Shown here in pieces: positions 1 through 11,028 of a stretch of 35,965 nucleotides of DNA. The translations under genes were made by a program, and so were the position numbers. How positions within the stretch are numbered: the first letter of the stretch is position 1; the number at the start of each line of letters is the position of its first letter. This stretch comes from Zygnema cylindricum. Its lineage: Eukaryota > Streptophyta > Zygnematophyceae > Zygnematales > Zygnemataceae. The notes under the pieces are model-generated. The model had not been told where the DNA came from and did not search any database. It saw nothing but the letters and a program-made list of their open reading frames with translations. Location: NCBI GenBank assembly GCA_037447655.1, contig JBBHKE010002653.1, positions 1 through 35,965 on the forward strand, in the 5' to 3' direction.

Positions 1-364
1 AGGTATAAATATTGCCATTTTACTGAACCTATCGACTACGACCATGATACTGTCATTTCTTCTAGATGTAGCTGGTAACTTGACAATAAAATCCGTACTG
101 ATTGATTCCCATGGTCTTTCGAGGATATCTAAAGGTTTTAAGAGGCCTTTAGGTTTCTGATTACTAGGTTTACTCTGTTGGCAAAGGACACAACTTAAAT
201 GTGTTTCAACACCTCTTTTGCCATCCCAAGCCAAAACAATCTACCTTGCAACCGACTAAGAGTTTTATCCTGACCTAGATGTCCTAAATGCTCGTGGGCT
301 TTCGTAAAAGTTGTTTTTTTAAGTCTCCCATTTCAGGAATGCATAATCTATCCCTTGTTCGCAA
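1..364 (-). pseudogene. Ty3/gypsy integrase, N-terminal part (window-truncated)
   Basis: Read on the minus strand, this stretch encodes the start of a retroviral-type integrase, which inserts element cDNA into the chromosome. Visible are the zinc-binding H-H half (AHEHLGHLG), the C-C half (SCVLCQQSK), a GLLKPL linker, and the opening of the catalytic core with the first acidic residue (STDFIVKLP) followed by VVVDRFSKMA. The H-H and C-C halves are in different frames, so at least one frameshift separates them. The linker and core wording resembles plant chromoviruses, but a chromodomain would lie before base 1 and cannot be seen. It is the downstream continuation of the RNase H and RT at 371-1815. 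Confidence 0.85.
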
Positions 365-370
365 ATACAG

Positions 371-1096
371 TTAACCATTTTCTATTCTAAAGTTTTTGAC
401 ACACCTCTCATTTAATAGATCAGAATTCCCTCCCAAAATATTCTTGCAAATCACTGCAAAATAAGAATCTTTATCATAATCATTTCTAACAGCATCTAAA
501 AACAATTCATCTCGAACCACCACACTTATTTCAAAACATCTACTTAAAGGATTGGCTACTACATTTGTCTTTCTAGGAATATGTTTGACATTAAATTTGA
601 AATATGCTAATTTCTGCATCCACCTAACCTGTCTACCAATCATTATCTGTGCATCACTTAATCTTTGTGGACAGAAGAGTGCCTTATTATCACAGTGAAT
701 TATAAATTCCTTATTATGCAAATAACAACGCCATTTCACCAATGCATTTACTATTGCGAGTATTTTTTTTTCCTGTGCTGGATAGTTCTTTTCAACATCA
801 TTGAATTTCTTTGACTAAAAAGCAATAGGATGAAAATGTTTGCCGACCTTTTGACTTATGACTGCACCTAGATCTTTATCAGATGCATCTGTTGTGATCA
901 AAACTTCAAATTCCCCAACAGGATCACAGTACACCAATGTAGGGGCAGAGGTCAACTTCCCTTTTTGTTCCTCGAACGCTCTCTCTTGATCGGCTCCCCA
1001 CACAAATGTCTCTTTCTCCCGAAGTAAATCCGTCAATGGTGCGGCGATCATACTGAAGTTCTTGATAAAATTATTGTAATAGGTGGCCAATCCCAA
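371..1096 (-). pseudogene. Ty3/gypsy RT connection and RNase H domain
   Basis: This minus-strand stretch encodes the RT connection (GLATYYNNFIKNFS, then PLTDLLRE) and RNase H, which degrades the RNA strand during reverse transcription. The catalytic region ITTDASDKDLGAVISQ is visible, followed by the distal KHIPRKTNVVANPLSR block typical of gypsy pol. The segment shares one frame with the RT part at 1133-1432. In-frame stops lie just before 1096 and between 742 and 815, so it cannot be translated as one protein. A further frame change occurs before the integrase at about 364. Confidence 0.88.
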
Positions 1097-1132
1097 AAAT
1101 GATCTAACTTCTGTAACATTAGTGGGTTGCTT

Positions 1133-1815
1133 CTAATTGTGTATTGCATTAATTTTGGATGGTTCTTTTTTAACACCTTCCCCACTAACTATATGTCCCA
1201 TTAATAATTGTTCATTTTTAAGAAAACTGGATTTTGACAATTTTCCATATAACTTTCTTTCCTTTAACCTTTCCAACACTTTCCTTAGATGAGTTACATG
1301 TTGTTCTTTAGATTCGATGTAAATGAGAATATCATCTATGAACACTTGAACAAACTCATCTATATAATTTGAAAAGGATTGGTTCATTAATCTTTGATAA
1401 GTAGGCAGTGCATTTGTTAAGATAAATGGCAACAGTATCCATTCAAAATGACCGATTATAGTTCTAAATGCAGTTTAATCAACGTCTTCAGTTCTAATTG
1501 GCACCATATTGAAGCCACTACGCAGATCAATCAAAGAAAATAATTTAGCACCTTTCAAATGATCTATCAAATAAAAAATTAAAGGTAAGGATACTTATCC
1601 TTCATCGTAATCTTGTTCAACCTAAGATAGTCAACACACATCCTCAACGTTCCATCCTTCTTTTTGACAAAGAGAACTGGTGCTCCGTGCGGTGATTTGC
1701 TACGCTGAATATGTCTTTTCTCTAGAAGCTCTTTGATCTGTTTCTTTAACTCCTCTTGCTCAAAGAAGCTATGTTTATAAATTCTTGTGACATGAGGGTT
1801 ACATCCAGGTTCCAA
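1133..1815 (-). pseudogene. Ty3/gypsy reverse transcriptase, broken
   Basis: Minus-strand RT in two frame-shifted pieces. The first piece (1815-1579) holds the fingers block with [20 protein letters not shown] and [17 protein letters not shown]. The second (1432-1133) holds the palm with VFIDDILIYIES, where FIDD is the catalytic YxDD-type motif with F instead of Y, and a thumb region ending in GHIVSGEGVKKEPSKI. The 1433-1578 bridge is degraded. Domain order PR-RT-RH-IN is that of Ty3/gypsy and not copia, where integrase precedes RT. Confidence 0.9.
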
Positions 1816-1949
1816 GTTAATAACATGTTCTACATCTCGGGAGGGTGGCCTTCTTGAAGGTAAATCACTTGGAAAACATCCTTGAATTCAAAAATCAAAT
1901 CCTTAAAAGCAGCATCAGATGTATTAATATCAGTTACAAAATCAGATTT

Positions 1950-2744
1950 TTATTTTTCAAGATTTTTAGTGGTGTCTGATTTAGGAATACCATGAATGTT
2001 AGTGCTTTCTTCCCCGCCTTCATCAGTAACTGCCTCAGTTACTAATAACAAGAAAGCAAGATTTGTTTTATCTTTTGAATGCTTTTTAAATTGTTTAGCG
2101 GATATCAAACCTTCCACTCCCAATCTAGTTATGTTATTTATATAATTCATATGCAATTTATTAGGAGATAATGCTTGCAAAACCTTCTAACCGTTTTCAA
2201 ACTTCACTTTCAAGGTGTTAATTTCCCAATTAATTTGAGGATTGTGTTCAGCTAACCAAGGCTTTCCCAGAATTAGTTCTTCGCTTCCCAAATTTTTTAT
2301 TTCACACACAACTTTCATTTTATGACTTTGGATATCAACTTTTATCATGTCAGTTTGTAAGTCTAATGTGGACTTATTACCATTTGCCACTTAAACATGT
2401 AAAGATATTTCCCTTATTACTGTAGGAAATTTATAATCCTCTACAAACTTATGTGAAATAAAATTATGTGTGGCACTTGAATCAACCATTACATTCAACG
2501 GTTTTCCTTCCACTAATGACTCGAATCTAATCAAACTGTGTGTAGTGTCATTATCACTTAACTGTCCTAACATAGGTCTATTGTTGAGAATTTCATCAGA
2601 AGGATTCTTGAGAATTTCATCAGAAGGATTCTTTAAGATATGCAGTGTGGTGAGAATCATAATTAATTCAGCTATCCTAACTTTTTCATTCATTAATTTA
2701 CCCTCCAAGGTTAGCTCTTTAACTTCTGGATCCGGTTGACTCAA
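1950..2744 (-). pseudogene. Ty3/gypsy aspartic protease and protease-RT spacer
   Basis: The minus-strand frame starting near 2744 contains MVDSSATHNFIS, matching the retropepsin active-site signature D-S/T-G-A-T-H except that glycine is replaced by serine, which would probably inactivate it. An in-frame TAA at 2391-2393 interrupts the domain. The same frame then continues with ELILGKPWLAEHNPQINWE, the conserved end of gypsy proteases, and with a spacer containing GLISAKQFKKHSK. A 24-bp perfect tandem duplication at 2586-2633 repeats KNPSDEIL before the domain. The protease would process the element polyprotein. Confidence 0.82.
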
Positions 2745-4131
2745 CTGAGGACTTTCAGTTAGTCTTTTCCGTTTCCCACCTCCTGGGCTTTTTGCTCAGC
2801 TAGGCATAATGCAATATCCTCTTGGAGACCTTCATTTACTTCGACTGTTTTGAGAGAACCTTTATCTGTACTGTCTTTAGCGTAATGATCTGGACCTCCG
2901 CATTTGACGCAAGTGACTTTCTTTTTGGGTTTTGTGCACTCTCTACTAAAATGTCCCTCCTCTCCACATTTATAACAGTTAATCTTTTTCAGTTGTGCAC
3001 ACTCAAATGGTCTATGACTTTTTTTGTGACAAATAGTGTCTGTGGGGATGGTAAGGTTAGGCTTCTGGGCATTAATGCTTGATTTAGGACTTTTAATGTG
3101 TCCCCCTCTGTTGTAAAATTTATTTCCTGCATTAACACTATGTCCACCTCTTTGATTTCCCCTGAAGATATTTTGCCTATTACTATGTCCACCCTTTTGA
3201 TTTCCCCTGAAGATATTTAGCCTATTCACCAGACCAGTATTCAGACCCTCTTCAACAAATTTGTCCTCATCCCACTACGATACTTCATTCAAATTCTCCC
3301 TGAGTGATCGAGTTTCACGATTATACCCCAATTATACCCCAACTGATCCTCTAATTCCAATGACTTATCTTGTAATTCCTTCAAATTAAAATATTTTTGA
3401 TGTTTCAGTTCTGATTTCAGTAAAGGATTTAGATAGTTTAAGAAATGCAACCTAACCATTTCATTAGTCAAACGTTGACACGAATGCTAGATGAGTCAAA
3501 TTCCACAATATAATCTTTCACAGATCCAGTCTACTTACAGTTTAGCCACTTTTCTTCAATTCTGGATTTATAAGTGACGGACAAGAAACGCGATTTGATC
3601 GCGATTTTAAAAGTTTCGCAGCCAGGATTATCAGGAATTAAATTAGACCTTCACTGAGTGTAATACCAAATTCGAGCATCACCTTTCAGACAACTAACAA
3701 CAAAAAAAGTATAATCATCGCGATCACAGTTCCTAGATTCCAAATAATACTCCATATGAAAAATCCAAGCATCCAACTCATCAATTGACTTACCATCAAA
3801 AGATGGTGCTTCACTGATAGACAATTTCAAAACTCTTATTCTCTTAGGTCTATCGTGATCATCTTCCCTAAAATTGGCATTTCTTTTACTACTCTCACCT
3901 TTTTGGTCATTAACATCATTCTTTGTCTGAATTAAGTTAATGAGCTCATCCAATTTCTCATTTGAAACATTCCCATTTTCTTTAACAACTTTCATTTCAC
4001 TTTTCAATTCGGAAATTGTTTCATCCACTGCAGCAACATCATTATAAATTTTTTTTTGCCAGTTTCACAGTACGTTTCTTCAAAACATTCAAGGCATTTT
4101 CCATTTCACGTTTCTATGCAAAATTTGCCAT
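2745..4131 (-). pseudogene. Ty3/gypsy gag (capsid and nucleocapsid), broken
   Basis: A minus-strand ATG at 4131-4129 opens a short frame broken after two codon tracts; the open part resumes at 4028. That part contains an acidic/coiled N-terminus and the capsid block PSFDGKSIDELDAWIFHMEY, the usual gypsy gag retrotransposon domain. Further frames (3471-3289, 3229-2759) hold the C-terminal capsid and basic nucleocapsid. CCHC knuckles are visible: CYKCGEEGHFSREC is intact, CVKCGGPDHYAKD has lost its last cysteine. A 45-bp repeat (3137-3181, 3182-3226) duplicates the NIFRGNQ-GGHS module, and an 11-bp duplication at 3320-3341 shifts the frame. Confidence 0.85.
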
Positions 4132-4892
4132 TGTCACAAAATGGAATCGAGTAAAAGAAAAATAGAATATAATTTCCCAAAGAAATTTGCTGTAGGTTTG
4201 AAGTCCTCTGATTGCTCCAATCCATGACCTCTTCTCCTTAACAAATCCTTTGAAAAATATCAAAATCTGAAAAAGCAATAAGACATTGAAAGTAAGTTAG
4301 TGCAAATTCAATTCTTCAATTTCCAAACATTGATGCAAAAAGGTAAAAATTTCCCTAAAAATTTTACAGCAGCAAAATTCTAAGCTCTCAAAGGTAAAAT
4401 TCAACCACAAATTTTGCAACAGCAAAATTGAAAACAATCAAATGTAAAAATTTAGGGTTTGAAAAGTTTTAAGTCAATTTTGGACTCTTTTGCTCTTGAA
4501 GAGGTAAAGTGCTCCACTTTCCTCCTCCACCATTAGCAAATTCCCCATTTCCCACTACATCAGGATCTTATGTTTTATAATCCTCACATTCTCACCCTTC
4601 ATGGTTTCAAGCCCTCCCTCTACACATAAATCATTGCTATGAGAAGGCAAGTTTGTTTGGCCTCTAAGTAATTGGAGTGAGCTTCAGTGGTGGCTTCACT
4701 GCCCACCCCGCCTTAGTCCTTAGGACCTAAGCACGCCCCACATCTAACCAGCAGCCGCTGGCAGTATGGTCACTTAGTTTCCGTCCAATCCCCAATCACT
4801 TCACATTGTGGTTCCACCGATACTGGTCAGAGCACCCTCACCGGTCACGGAAGTCGATTTTCGGGTGAGCAAACTTCTCCTTGGTAACCAAA
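4132..4892 (-). other. Ty3/gypsy untranslated leader
   Basis: This is the non-coding stretch between the gypsy gag start and the primer binding site, on the minus strand. The gag-proximal part is AT-rich. The part at 4680-4870 is more GC-rich and contains small palindromic tracts that could form RNA structure. No gene is seen in it. Confidence 0.6.
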
Positions 4893-4904
4893 GCTTTGAT
4901 ACCA
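4893..4904 (-). promoter_or_regulatory. Primer binding site of the gypsy element
   Basis: The minus strand reads TGGTATCAAAGC, close to the complement of the 3' end of plant initiator tRNA-Met (TGGTATCAGAGC, one mismatch). It lies 2 nt inside the LTR end CTGTTACA at 4907, the usual spacing, and fixes the orientation and 5' LTR boundary of the element. Confidence 0.8.
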
Positions 4905-4906
4905 TA

Positions 4907-5385
4907 TGTAACAGGATCTCCTACCTCTTAAAAAATCCCATTACTTTAATCAATTTCAACCACACATTCCACACATTGGAAAATACACATCCACATTGGA
5001 AATCACTCATATAAGGGTTAACTTTAAATTAGAAGAAGTTTTTGTGCACATAACATTATCTTGGTCTCATGCCCTCGTGGCTCAACCCTTCAAATTAAAG
5101 TGTTTTCCTTTACTCTCCACTCTTAATAATTCTATCTCTTATCTACTAAAACACTTCTTAGTTTGTAAGAGATTTTAATGCCAAAATGCCAATACTCCAA
5201 TTTAGTTTTAACTGCTCAAGACCAAGATCAGTCAAAATTTCCACAAACTTTTCCAAAGGAAAAGATGTCTACTATCCTCTTAGACTTCACTTTTTATCCA
5301 TCATCGCCCTGGACTAGCCAGGCCAGAGTCAACGCTCCGTTGAACAAGTTTTACCTTGTCATGCCGCATCGTATCTGTTGCTAGC
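4907..5385 (-). mobile_element. 5' LTR of the gypsy element (far end not determined)
   Basis: On the minus strand the LTR ends in TGTTACA at 4907, directly before the PBS. A TTATATGAG TATA-like box lies about 100 bp upstream of that end, consistent with a late U3 promoter. The start of the LTR cannot be fixed because the 3' LTR is outside the window. A candidate TG end exists near 6502, which would make the LTR about 1.6 kb, but nothing confirms it. The listed upper bound is only the onset of the GC-rich repeats. Confidence 0.5.
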
Positions 5386-5499
5386 ATGCACGATATAGGG
5401 CACGTTTGCACGATTTTTGGCACGCGCGCACAGTATTTGACGCGCGCTCACGGTATTTTGCATGCACGCACAATTTTTTGCACGCACGCTCAGTTTGCT
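5380..5499. repeat. 20-bp tandem repeat, CpG-rich
   Basis: Five clear units start at 5400, 5420, 5440, 5460 and 5480, with a diverged one at 5380. Each is GCACGCRCGCAC followed by a short A/T-rich part ending in TTT. The alternating purine-pyrimidine half contrasts with the AT-rich surroundings. Confidence 0.85.
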
Positions 5500-5579
5500 T
5501 CGCGATATCGTCAATTTATTTATTTGGGACGTGTACGCGATTCGCGTGCATGTTTTGTTTGAATGTGTACTAATTTAGT

Positions 5580-5769
5580 GCGATTTGTTTCGTTTCGTGC
5601 GTAGGTACACGATTTTGGAGTATAGATGCGGAATATCGTTTGGGCAACGCTTCGTGATTTTTAAAGTATTCCGTGCGGTACCGTTCGTTTCGTGGATGTG
5701 CACGCGATTTCAGAGTATAGACGCCAAGTATCGTTTAGCGACGAAGCGCGATTTCCGGGAACGTTGGCG
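5580..5769. repeat. Diverged direct duplication, period 95 bp
   Basis: Anchors recur at a constant 95-bp offset: TTCGTTTCGTG (5589, 5684), GAGTATAG (5618, 5713) and TATCGTTT (5634, 5729). The copies are diverged but collinear. CpG-rich like the adjacent 20-bp array. Confidence 0.75.
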
Positions 5770-6660
5770 GCGCTTCAATGTACTTTTATTCTTTAAAGTC
5801 GTGAACCTACGTAGGTTCACGCATGCATGTAGATAGGGAGGGTTTTTACCCTTGGATTGTGGATTTTGTTAGACGTACGGCAGACGATGTTGGCCGCCTA
5901 TTGTCCAACATCTTAAGTAGTTTCATTCATGTAAGGTAGACTAGACGTAGGCTAGTTTCGTGTTAGGCTTAGCTTAGTCTTACTTAGTCTATTTTTAGAC
6001 TTAGAATTTCTAGCTTTTGGACAAGAATTTTTTCTTGGCGGCGGAGCTGTTTTCTTGCTTCCTCCTCACCACCGATTGCCCACCATTTCCTTTGCTTCTT
6101 GTTAGCTAGCGATAGATGCTAGTTAGCGTACGGGTTTTTCTCTCCTTGTGTTCTCCCTCGTTTTTAATCCACACGGCTTCGGCCAAGTCCGAAAGGTTTC
6201 CCTCCAAATTTGTCTTTTTGGCGATTGTTGGAGTGGAGGCTTGAGGCGTGGCATCTTCTATTGGGCTGCGCCATTTTCCGGACAGCTGGACGATTTGTTT
6301 GAGTGTATTTGTTGGTGTGGCATTCGGTTGTCTTGTAAAAGTGCTTTTTTTTACCGAATCCGAATTTCTTGGTTTGGTAAGAAGTGTTTATTTTGCTTCG
6401 TTGCTTTCTTATGAGATAACTCTTGTAAAGAATACGTTGAAGATCCAAGAGCCTAGTGGCTACCTTGTGGCTTAGTAATTATAGGGGTCACTTCATGCTA
6501 CAGGAGTATCGTTCCCTTGTATTCTTTTGGTCATCTTCACCTTTATTTTTTTTCATGTTGTTTATACATTTTTCCCTTCTAGTTCATTTTCGTTTGTATA
6601 TATGTCTGGAGCATGACTTTGCTAGTTGGGATGCATGATCGCTCTTCTTAGTCTCTCATG
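5770..6660. other. Non-coding stretch without a recognised gene
   Basis: Several open frames occur here but none resembles a known domain. A TAGAC/CTTAG-rich low-complexity tract lies around 5930-6010. It sits between the gypsy LTR end and the truncated copia element and may be part of a long LTR or flanking DNA. Confidence 0.4.
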
Positions 6661-7477
6661 CACAACATATCTTAACGAAATGCCCGGCAATCCCTTAGGT
6701 TCCATTTTCCATTTATCATTAGACGTATCCAAAGACTTTGAAATGACTTACATCCGGTTTTTTACCCATCCAGATCTCGTAAGGATTGGTTTCTACCGAT
6801 CGTGAACCTATCCTATTTTTGATATAAATTGCACAATGTAATGCTTCAACCCAAAATTTCGGGTCCACGTCGTTATCCTCAAGGATGGACCTAGAGCTTT
6901 TTGTGATAGTTCTATTTAGACTTTCCGAGACCCCATTTTGTTTCGGAGATTGTGGAAAAGTTAGTTTGTGACTTATACCTTCCTTGAGTAAGAAGTTTTC
7001 AAACTCTTTTGACGTATATTCCGCGCCATTGTCCGATCTGAGCTCTAGAATTGGCAAACCGTGTAGTTTCTCCACCCACGCTTTGTAGTGTTGAAAATGA
7101 GTGAAGACTTCACTGTTGGTTTTCATAAAGTAGATTTTAGTAAACCTCCAAAAATCATTTGTAAACGTAACCATATATTTCATCCCCCTGGCAGATGGTA
7201 CTTTTGTAGGGTCGAAATCATCAGAATGAATGAGTTGCAAAAGTTTAGTAGATTTATGTACAGACTCTTCAAGAAACGGTAATCTATGTATTTTTCCTAA
7301 TGCACGGCCATCACACGTTGTAGGTGACTTATTTGACAAAGTGACTCCTTCGATTTTACCAACATTGACCATCTTTTTCATACTGTCATAGTTCATATGG
7401 GCTAATATTTTATGCCACAGCTCATCTGAGGATAATTCATCGAAATACAAAAAATCATTTTCTTTATTATCCGGCAA
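6660..7477 (-). pseudogene. Ty1/copia integrase (second element), RT missing
   Basis: A minus-strand frame of about 250 codons (7477-6719) encodes a copia integrase. It has the N-terminal WHKILAHMN histidine pair, but the C-C pair is damaged (CDGRALGK). The catalytic triad is present: D in LIHSDDFDP, D in LRSDNGAEY and E in NGVSESLNR, the last two separated by the standard 35 residues. The HFKVFGYV block closes the core. Similarity continues in another frame to about 6660 and stops; RT and RNase H, which should follow in copia order, are absent, so the element is truncated here. Confidence 0.9.
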
Positions 7478-8068
7478 TCCATTCGATACATTTTGTTGGC
7501 ATCTCTAGTTCCCGTAATTGCAATATTTCCATTTTTGCTAACAACCTGCCTGCCATGTTTCAAATTGACCTCAAACCGTTTACTTTCTATTAAAGAAGTT
7601 GAAGACAATTTTTTCTTAAAATCTACTACATAGAGAACATTATGAGGAGTTCCCTCAACTGCCTTGCCTTCTACATCAACTAGCAAGGAGACATCACCTA
7701 CAGCCCCTGTTTGCACTTTCATTCCACATGCATAGTAGATATTTTTCTCCGGTGTTGATTTCAGATTTTTTAAAATTGCCTTGGGCCGACGCTCCCGTGT
7801 CCATTATCCATCCATTGTCTTTCGCACCCTCTATTGCCGCCACCATAGCAAATAGATCATCATCCTCCTTGTCAGAGAGTGAAACAGACTCTTTCTGATG
7901 AGATGAAGACGCCGAGAAGAGTGCATTTTCTCGTTGCGATGATCCCGTGAAGCATTGATGAAATTGACTCTGCTGCCATCCTAGCCTATACAGACCTGTT
8001 TCATTAGGTTTCTTAAACTTAAGACAATTTATATCCATGACCTTTTTCATTACAATAAAAACAAGCAT
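7402..8068 (-). pseudogene. Ty1/copia protease and nucleocapsid remnant (second element)
   Basis: Minus-strand frames encode a CCHC-like knuckle near 8065 (CFYCNEKGHGYKL, last cysteine lost), then the retropepsin motif WIMDTGAS. After a frame change comes the protease C-terminus and pre-integrase region (NVLYVVDFKKKLSSTSLI). The frame changes again near 7470 into the integrase. Gag processing and RNA packaging would be its original roles. Confidence 0.85.
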
Positions 8069-8803
8069 TGAAAGATTGTCTATTTTCTTTTTGATTAAAA
8101 TGTCTAAACTGATTCTAATTTTGATTAAACTGATTTTTTTGCTGATTAAACTGAGTTATTTGTCAAATTCTGTGCTAAATGCCTCTACTTGTTTTTCACC
8201 ATTAAAAATTTTAGAATTTGCTTCCTCTTCCAACATCAAATTAATAGCTAACTGTAGCGTCCAGCTAACTTTATCTTTCTGTTTCAACTTATCAGACGTT
8301 GCTTTCATTGCAGTAAGAAGACCTCTCATTAGAAAAGCAGCCTGGTGAAACCGAGGAAAAGATCCACTTGCACAAGCATGAGAATCTATTTGTATTCAAA
8401 ATTTGTTACAATATTCTGCCATTGTGCCACTCGTGTATTAGTAGTCCCAAATTCGTCCAGCCAAAAATAGTTATTCCTAAACATTAGCCTTTTCAAAATC
8501 ATTCTTGAGATATATGTAGATATCGATTGCCTTTTTCATTTTTATCCGTGACATAGCAAATTCTTCTGAGATACAGAATTTCAAAAGCGATCGAACTTGG
8601 GAATTTTTCTTTGACTAAGACGGATCTGTTTCCGCCAGTGAACCATCCTAAATATCCAAAAAGTTAACATTTTCGAAGTGTGTCTCCACCATATCCGCCC
8701 AATAAGCATATTTTTCCTCCGAGAAGATAGGAATTCTTGATGACAGGCCCATTATGACCACTGGAGCAGGTGGAGCAGCAGCAGTAGTAGTAGAAGTAGA
8801 CAT
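8069..8803 (-). pseudogene. Ty1/copia gag (second element), many stops
   Basis: A minus-strand ATG at 8803-8801 begins MSTSTTTAAAPPAPVVIMG, then SSRIPIFSEEKYAYWADMVE, the copia gag opening block around an aromatic YWADM. Downstream the reading frame is interrupted by several stops but keeps gag-like blocks such as AFLMRGLLTAMKATSDKLK. It is too decayed to be made. Confidence 0.75.
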
Positions 8804-9700
8804 AATTCACCACACAAGCTTAACAAGAATCCAATCAAACAGCTTCTTTCTACAGCTCAATAAAATTGACACAAAGGTCCAAACTGCTTCAAACTATACC
8901 ACAGTATAGTGTATCACAAAGTCTGACAACTCCCAAAGTTGTAGAACAATTCATCCAACATACACCAAGATATGCAACTCAGAAGTTTCCCAAAAACATT
9001 CTGCAGATTACACAATCTGGAAGTCTGGATATATAAAATGTTCTACGTCCTAAGTCTTATACTCTTCACTCAGTTGTCCTGCTACACAGTGTTGTACCGC
9101 CGTTACAAGTGTTTCTAAAAGATACGTCCAAAAGAACTAAACTGCCACTTAGGTCTAAGTGCTCTTAATCACTTTAAAACTAAACTATTACTATACAATC
9201 AATATTATTGAGATTCCTATACAAGTGATTTGTTCAAATACTGGTCGCCTGGCTTAGTGACAATTGTCTGGGTATGTCCATCCGGCTGTTGCAGAACATC
9301 TGTCAGCAAGTCACTTAATTATTCCCTTATGAATCTCGTCGGTTGACTTAATTCATATCAACCGTAGCAGAGCAGTGCGATTCCTGATCACATTCAAATA
9401 TATGCAGCTTCGTAGCAGCTGCGTTGTCTGTTACCGAAAATAGTTGCAGCTGCATTTTTCATGTTGCATAGCAACTGCATTGTCATTTACCAAAATATCC
9501 GCAGTTGCGTTTGTCTCGTTGTGTCGCAGGCTGCGTTTGTCCGTACGGATCATTTCAAAAATAACCCCAGCTGCGCTTGTTCCATCTGCGTCGCAGCAGC
9601 GTTGTTCCAATGCTGGTGTCGGTACCATTCAAAAAACTTACATTGTGTTTCAAGTGACGACGCGTGTCCCTATATATCTTTTATTTCCGTCGTACTATAA
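8804..9700 (-). mobile_element. Leader and probable LTR remnant of the second copia element
   Basis: This is the upstream side of the gag start. The leader resembles the copia leader modules at 11650-12190 and 14698-15560 in style. A GGGACACGCGTC word near 9660 on the minus strand is shared with the module at 15400. LTR ends and PBS could not be identified. An internal tandem repeat sits at 9415-9630. Confidence 0.45.
9415..9630. repeat. GCAGCTGC-centred tandem repeat, 55-67 bp units
   Basis: Units begin at about 9415, 9471, 9526 and 9593 (last one partial). Each starts GCAGCTGCGTTGT or a near variant, followed by a TTACCAAAATA-like spacer and a second GCAGYTGCRTT. The self-complementary GCAGCTGC core occurs twice per unit. 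Confidence 0.75.
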
Positions 9701-9769
9701 ACTTGCTGAGACTTAAAGTTTTCCAAAAACAACACGTCCTTGGATTGCACTTGAGATGGTTCGTGCGAT

Positions 9770-11028
9770 CTACCATTTGTTCTCTTTCTGCGATGGTTAG
9801 TCCTTCTTTCATTAGCTTGATCTTTCCTCATTTCTGCCATACTGGTATTGTACCACTATCGTTGGCTTGAGGGATAGAGTAGATGTTTCTTTTGAAATAT
9901 TGAACATAGAAAACATTTCTGATTGTGTCGAATGTCACTTTTCCATCCACTAACGCCTATGTCTCAATGTCTCATGTTCGTCTTGCGAGGGTAAAGTGAT
10001 TCTCTCCCATGAAAATTTGAGATGGGGTTGTTTGCTTGAACTTTGGGAACCATTCGGGCTTGTAACACATGTGTTCTGTAACACATGTGTTCTAAGGCGC
10101 CTGTGTCGATCATCCAATCGTTCGAGTCGATTGCGAGGGATGATGCCATCATCGCCTGTGAACTGAATATCTCCTTCCCTTTCCCCTTCCCCTTTTTCAA
10201 CTTAGACTCATCCACTTTTCCATTATGTTTGTCTTGAGGGTATTTCCTGCCAACGGAGATGAACTGATCTGCTTTGTCAAAGTAAAAACACTTTTTGTCA
10301 TCTTTTTTTGTCGCGGTTCTGACGGCCCCTTCTATCTTTGTTGTTGTTTTTGCTCCCAAATGCAAGTGCGGAGCTTTCGGAGTTCATATTGCAATTCTTC
10401 ATGATTTTCTTGTTAAACTCATCCTTTAGAAGTGCCTCGACAACTTCGTTCCACTTCCATGTGGATACTTCTTTGTGATCCAACCAAGTGAGTATGGGTT
10501 TATACTCGATTGGGAGAGAAAGCATGAGAAGGGTAATTTTGGTGTCAATAGGGAGTGTAAAGCCAACAGCGTCAACTTCTGCCAAAGGGTTGGCATAGTG
10601 GGAGGTGTAAGCCTCCATAGATGTGCCATCTTGGTAGATAGTCGTCATGAGTGTCTTTCCAAGTTTGATTCTCGCTGTCATACTTGAGAGTTTGTGTGTC
10701 GCCTCTAAGGATTCCCAAATCTCTGCAAAAGGTTTGAGTCTCGTCACATTTCTCAGTTGATTGTCTGTCAGCCCACAAATCAGGCAATATTTGGCACGGA
10801 TCTTTGAATGTCCCAATCTTTCATCACCTTTGTCTCATCAGCTTTCACACTATTTGTATCCGCAAGAATTCGACGCGTCTTTGCTCGAGTAACGATTCCC
10901 AAGCAATTCCTCTCCTCAAGGGCCGCCTCGGCCAAACACCTCCACAAGTAATTATTAGAACCTTCGAAATTATCAAGGGAGCCTAGCGGACCCATGACCT
11001 TTTGACCTTGATTAGACATTTCGGGCAA
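9770..11028 (-). pseudogene. Ty1/copia gag-protease fragment (third family)
   Basis: A minus-strand ATG at 11028 opens the gag N-terminus with LDNFEGSNNYLWRCLAEAAL. A second frame (10816-10298) carries a UBN2-type gag body (LEATHKLSSMTARIKLGKTL, SMEAYTSHYANPLAEVDAVG). A third frame (10365-9964) has a decayed zinc knuckle, a lysine-rich linker and the protease motif WMIDTGALEHM. Protease C-terminal wording (DTIRNVFYVQYFKRN) continues to about 9780. The three frames show at least two frameshifts; a 16-bp tandem duplication at 10062-10093 follows the protease motif. No integrase or RT follows. Confidence 0.85.

Noticed and set aside
6148-6638. Overlapping open frames on both strands as a small host gene
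   Set aside because: They are short, overlap on opposite strands and show no known domain or splice structure.
9415-9630. CRISPR-like array
   Set aside because: Units vary in length and content without conserved repeat and unique spacers, and the context is a plant retroelement.
9444-9870. Plus-strand open frames across the GCAGCTGC repeats
   Set aside because: The frames follow the repeat composition and have no recognisable motif; the region is better explained as copia leader/LTR.
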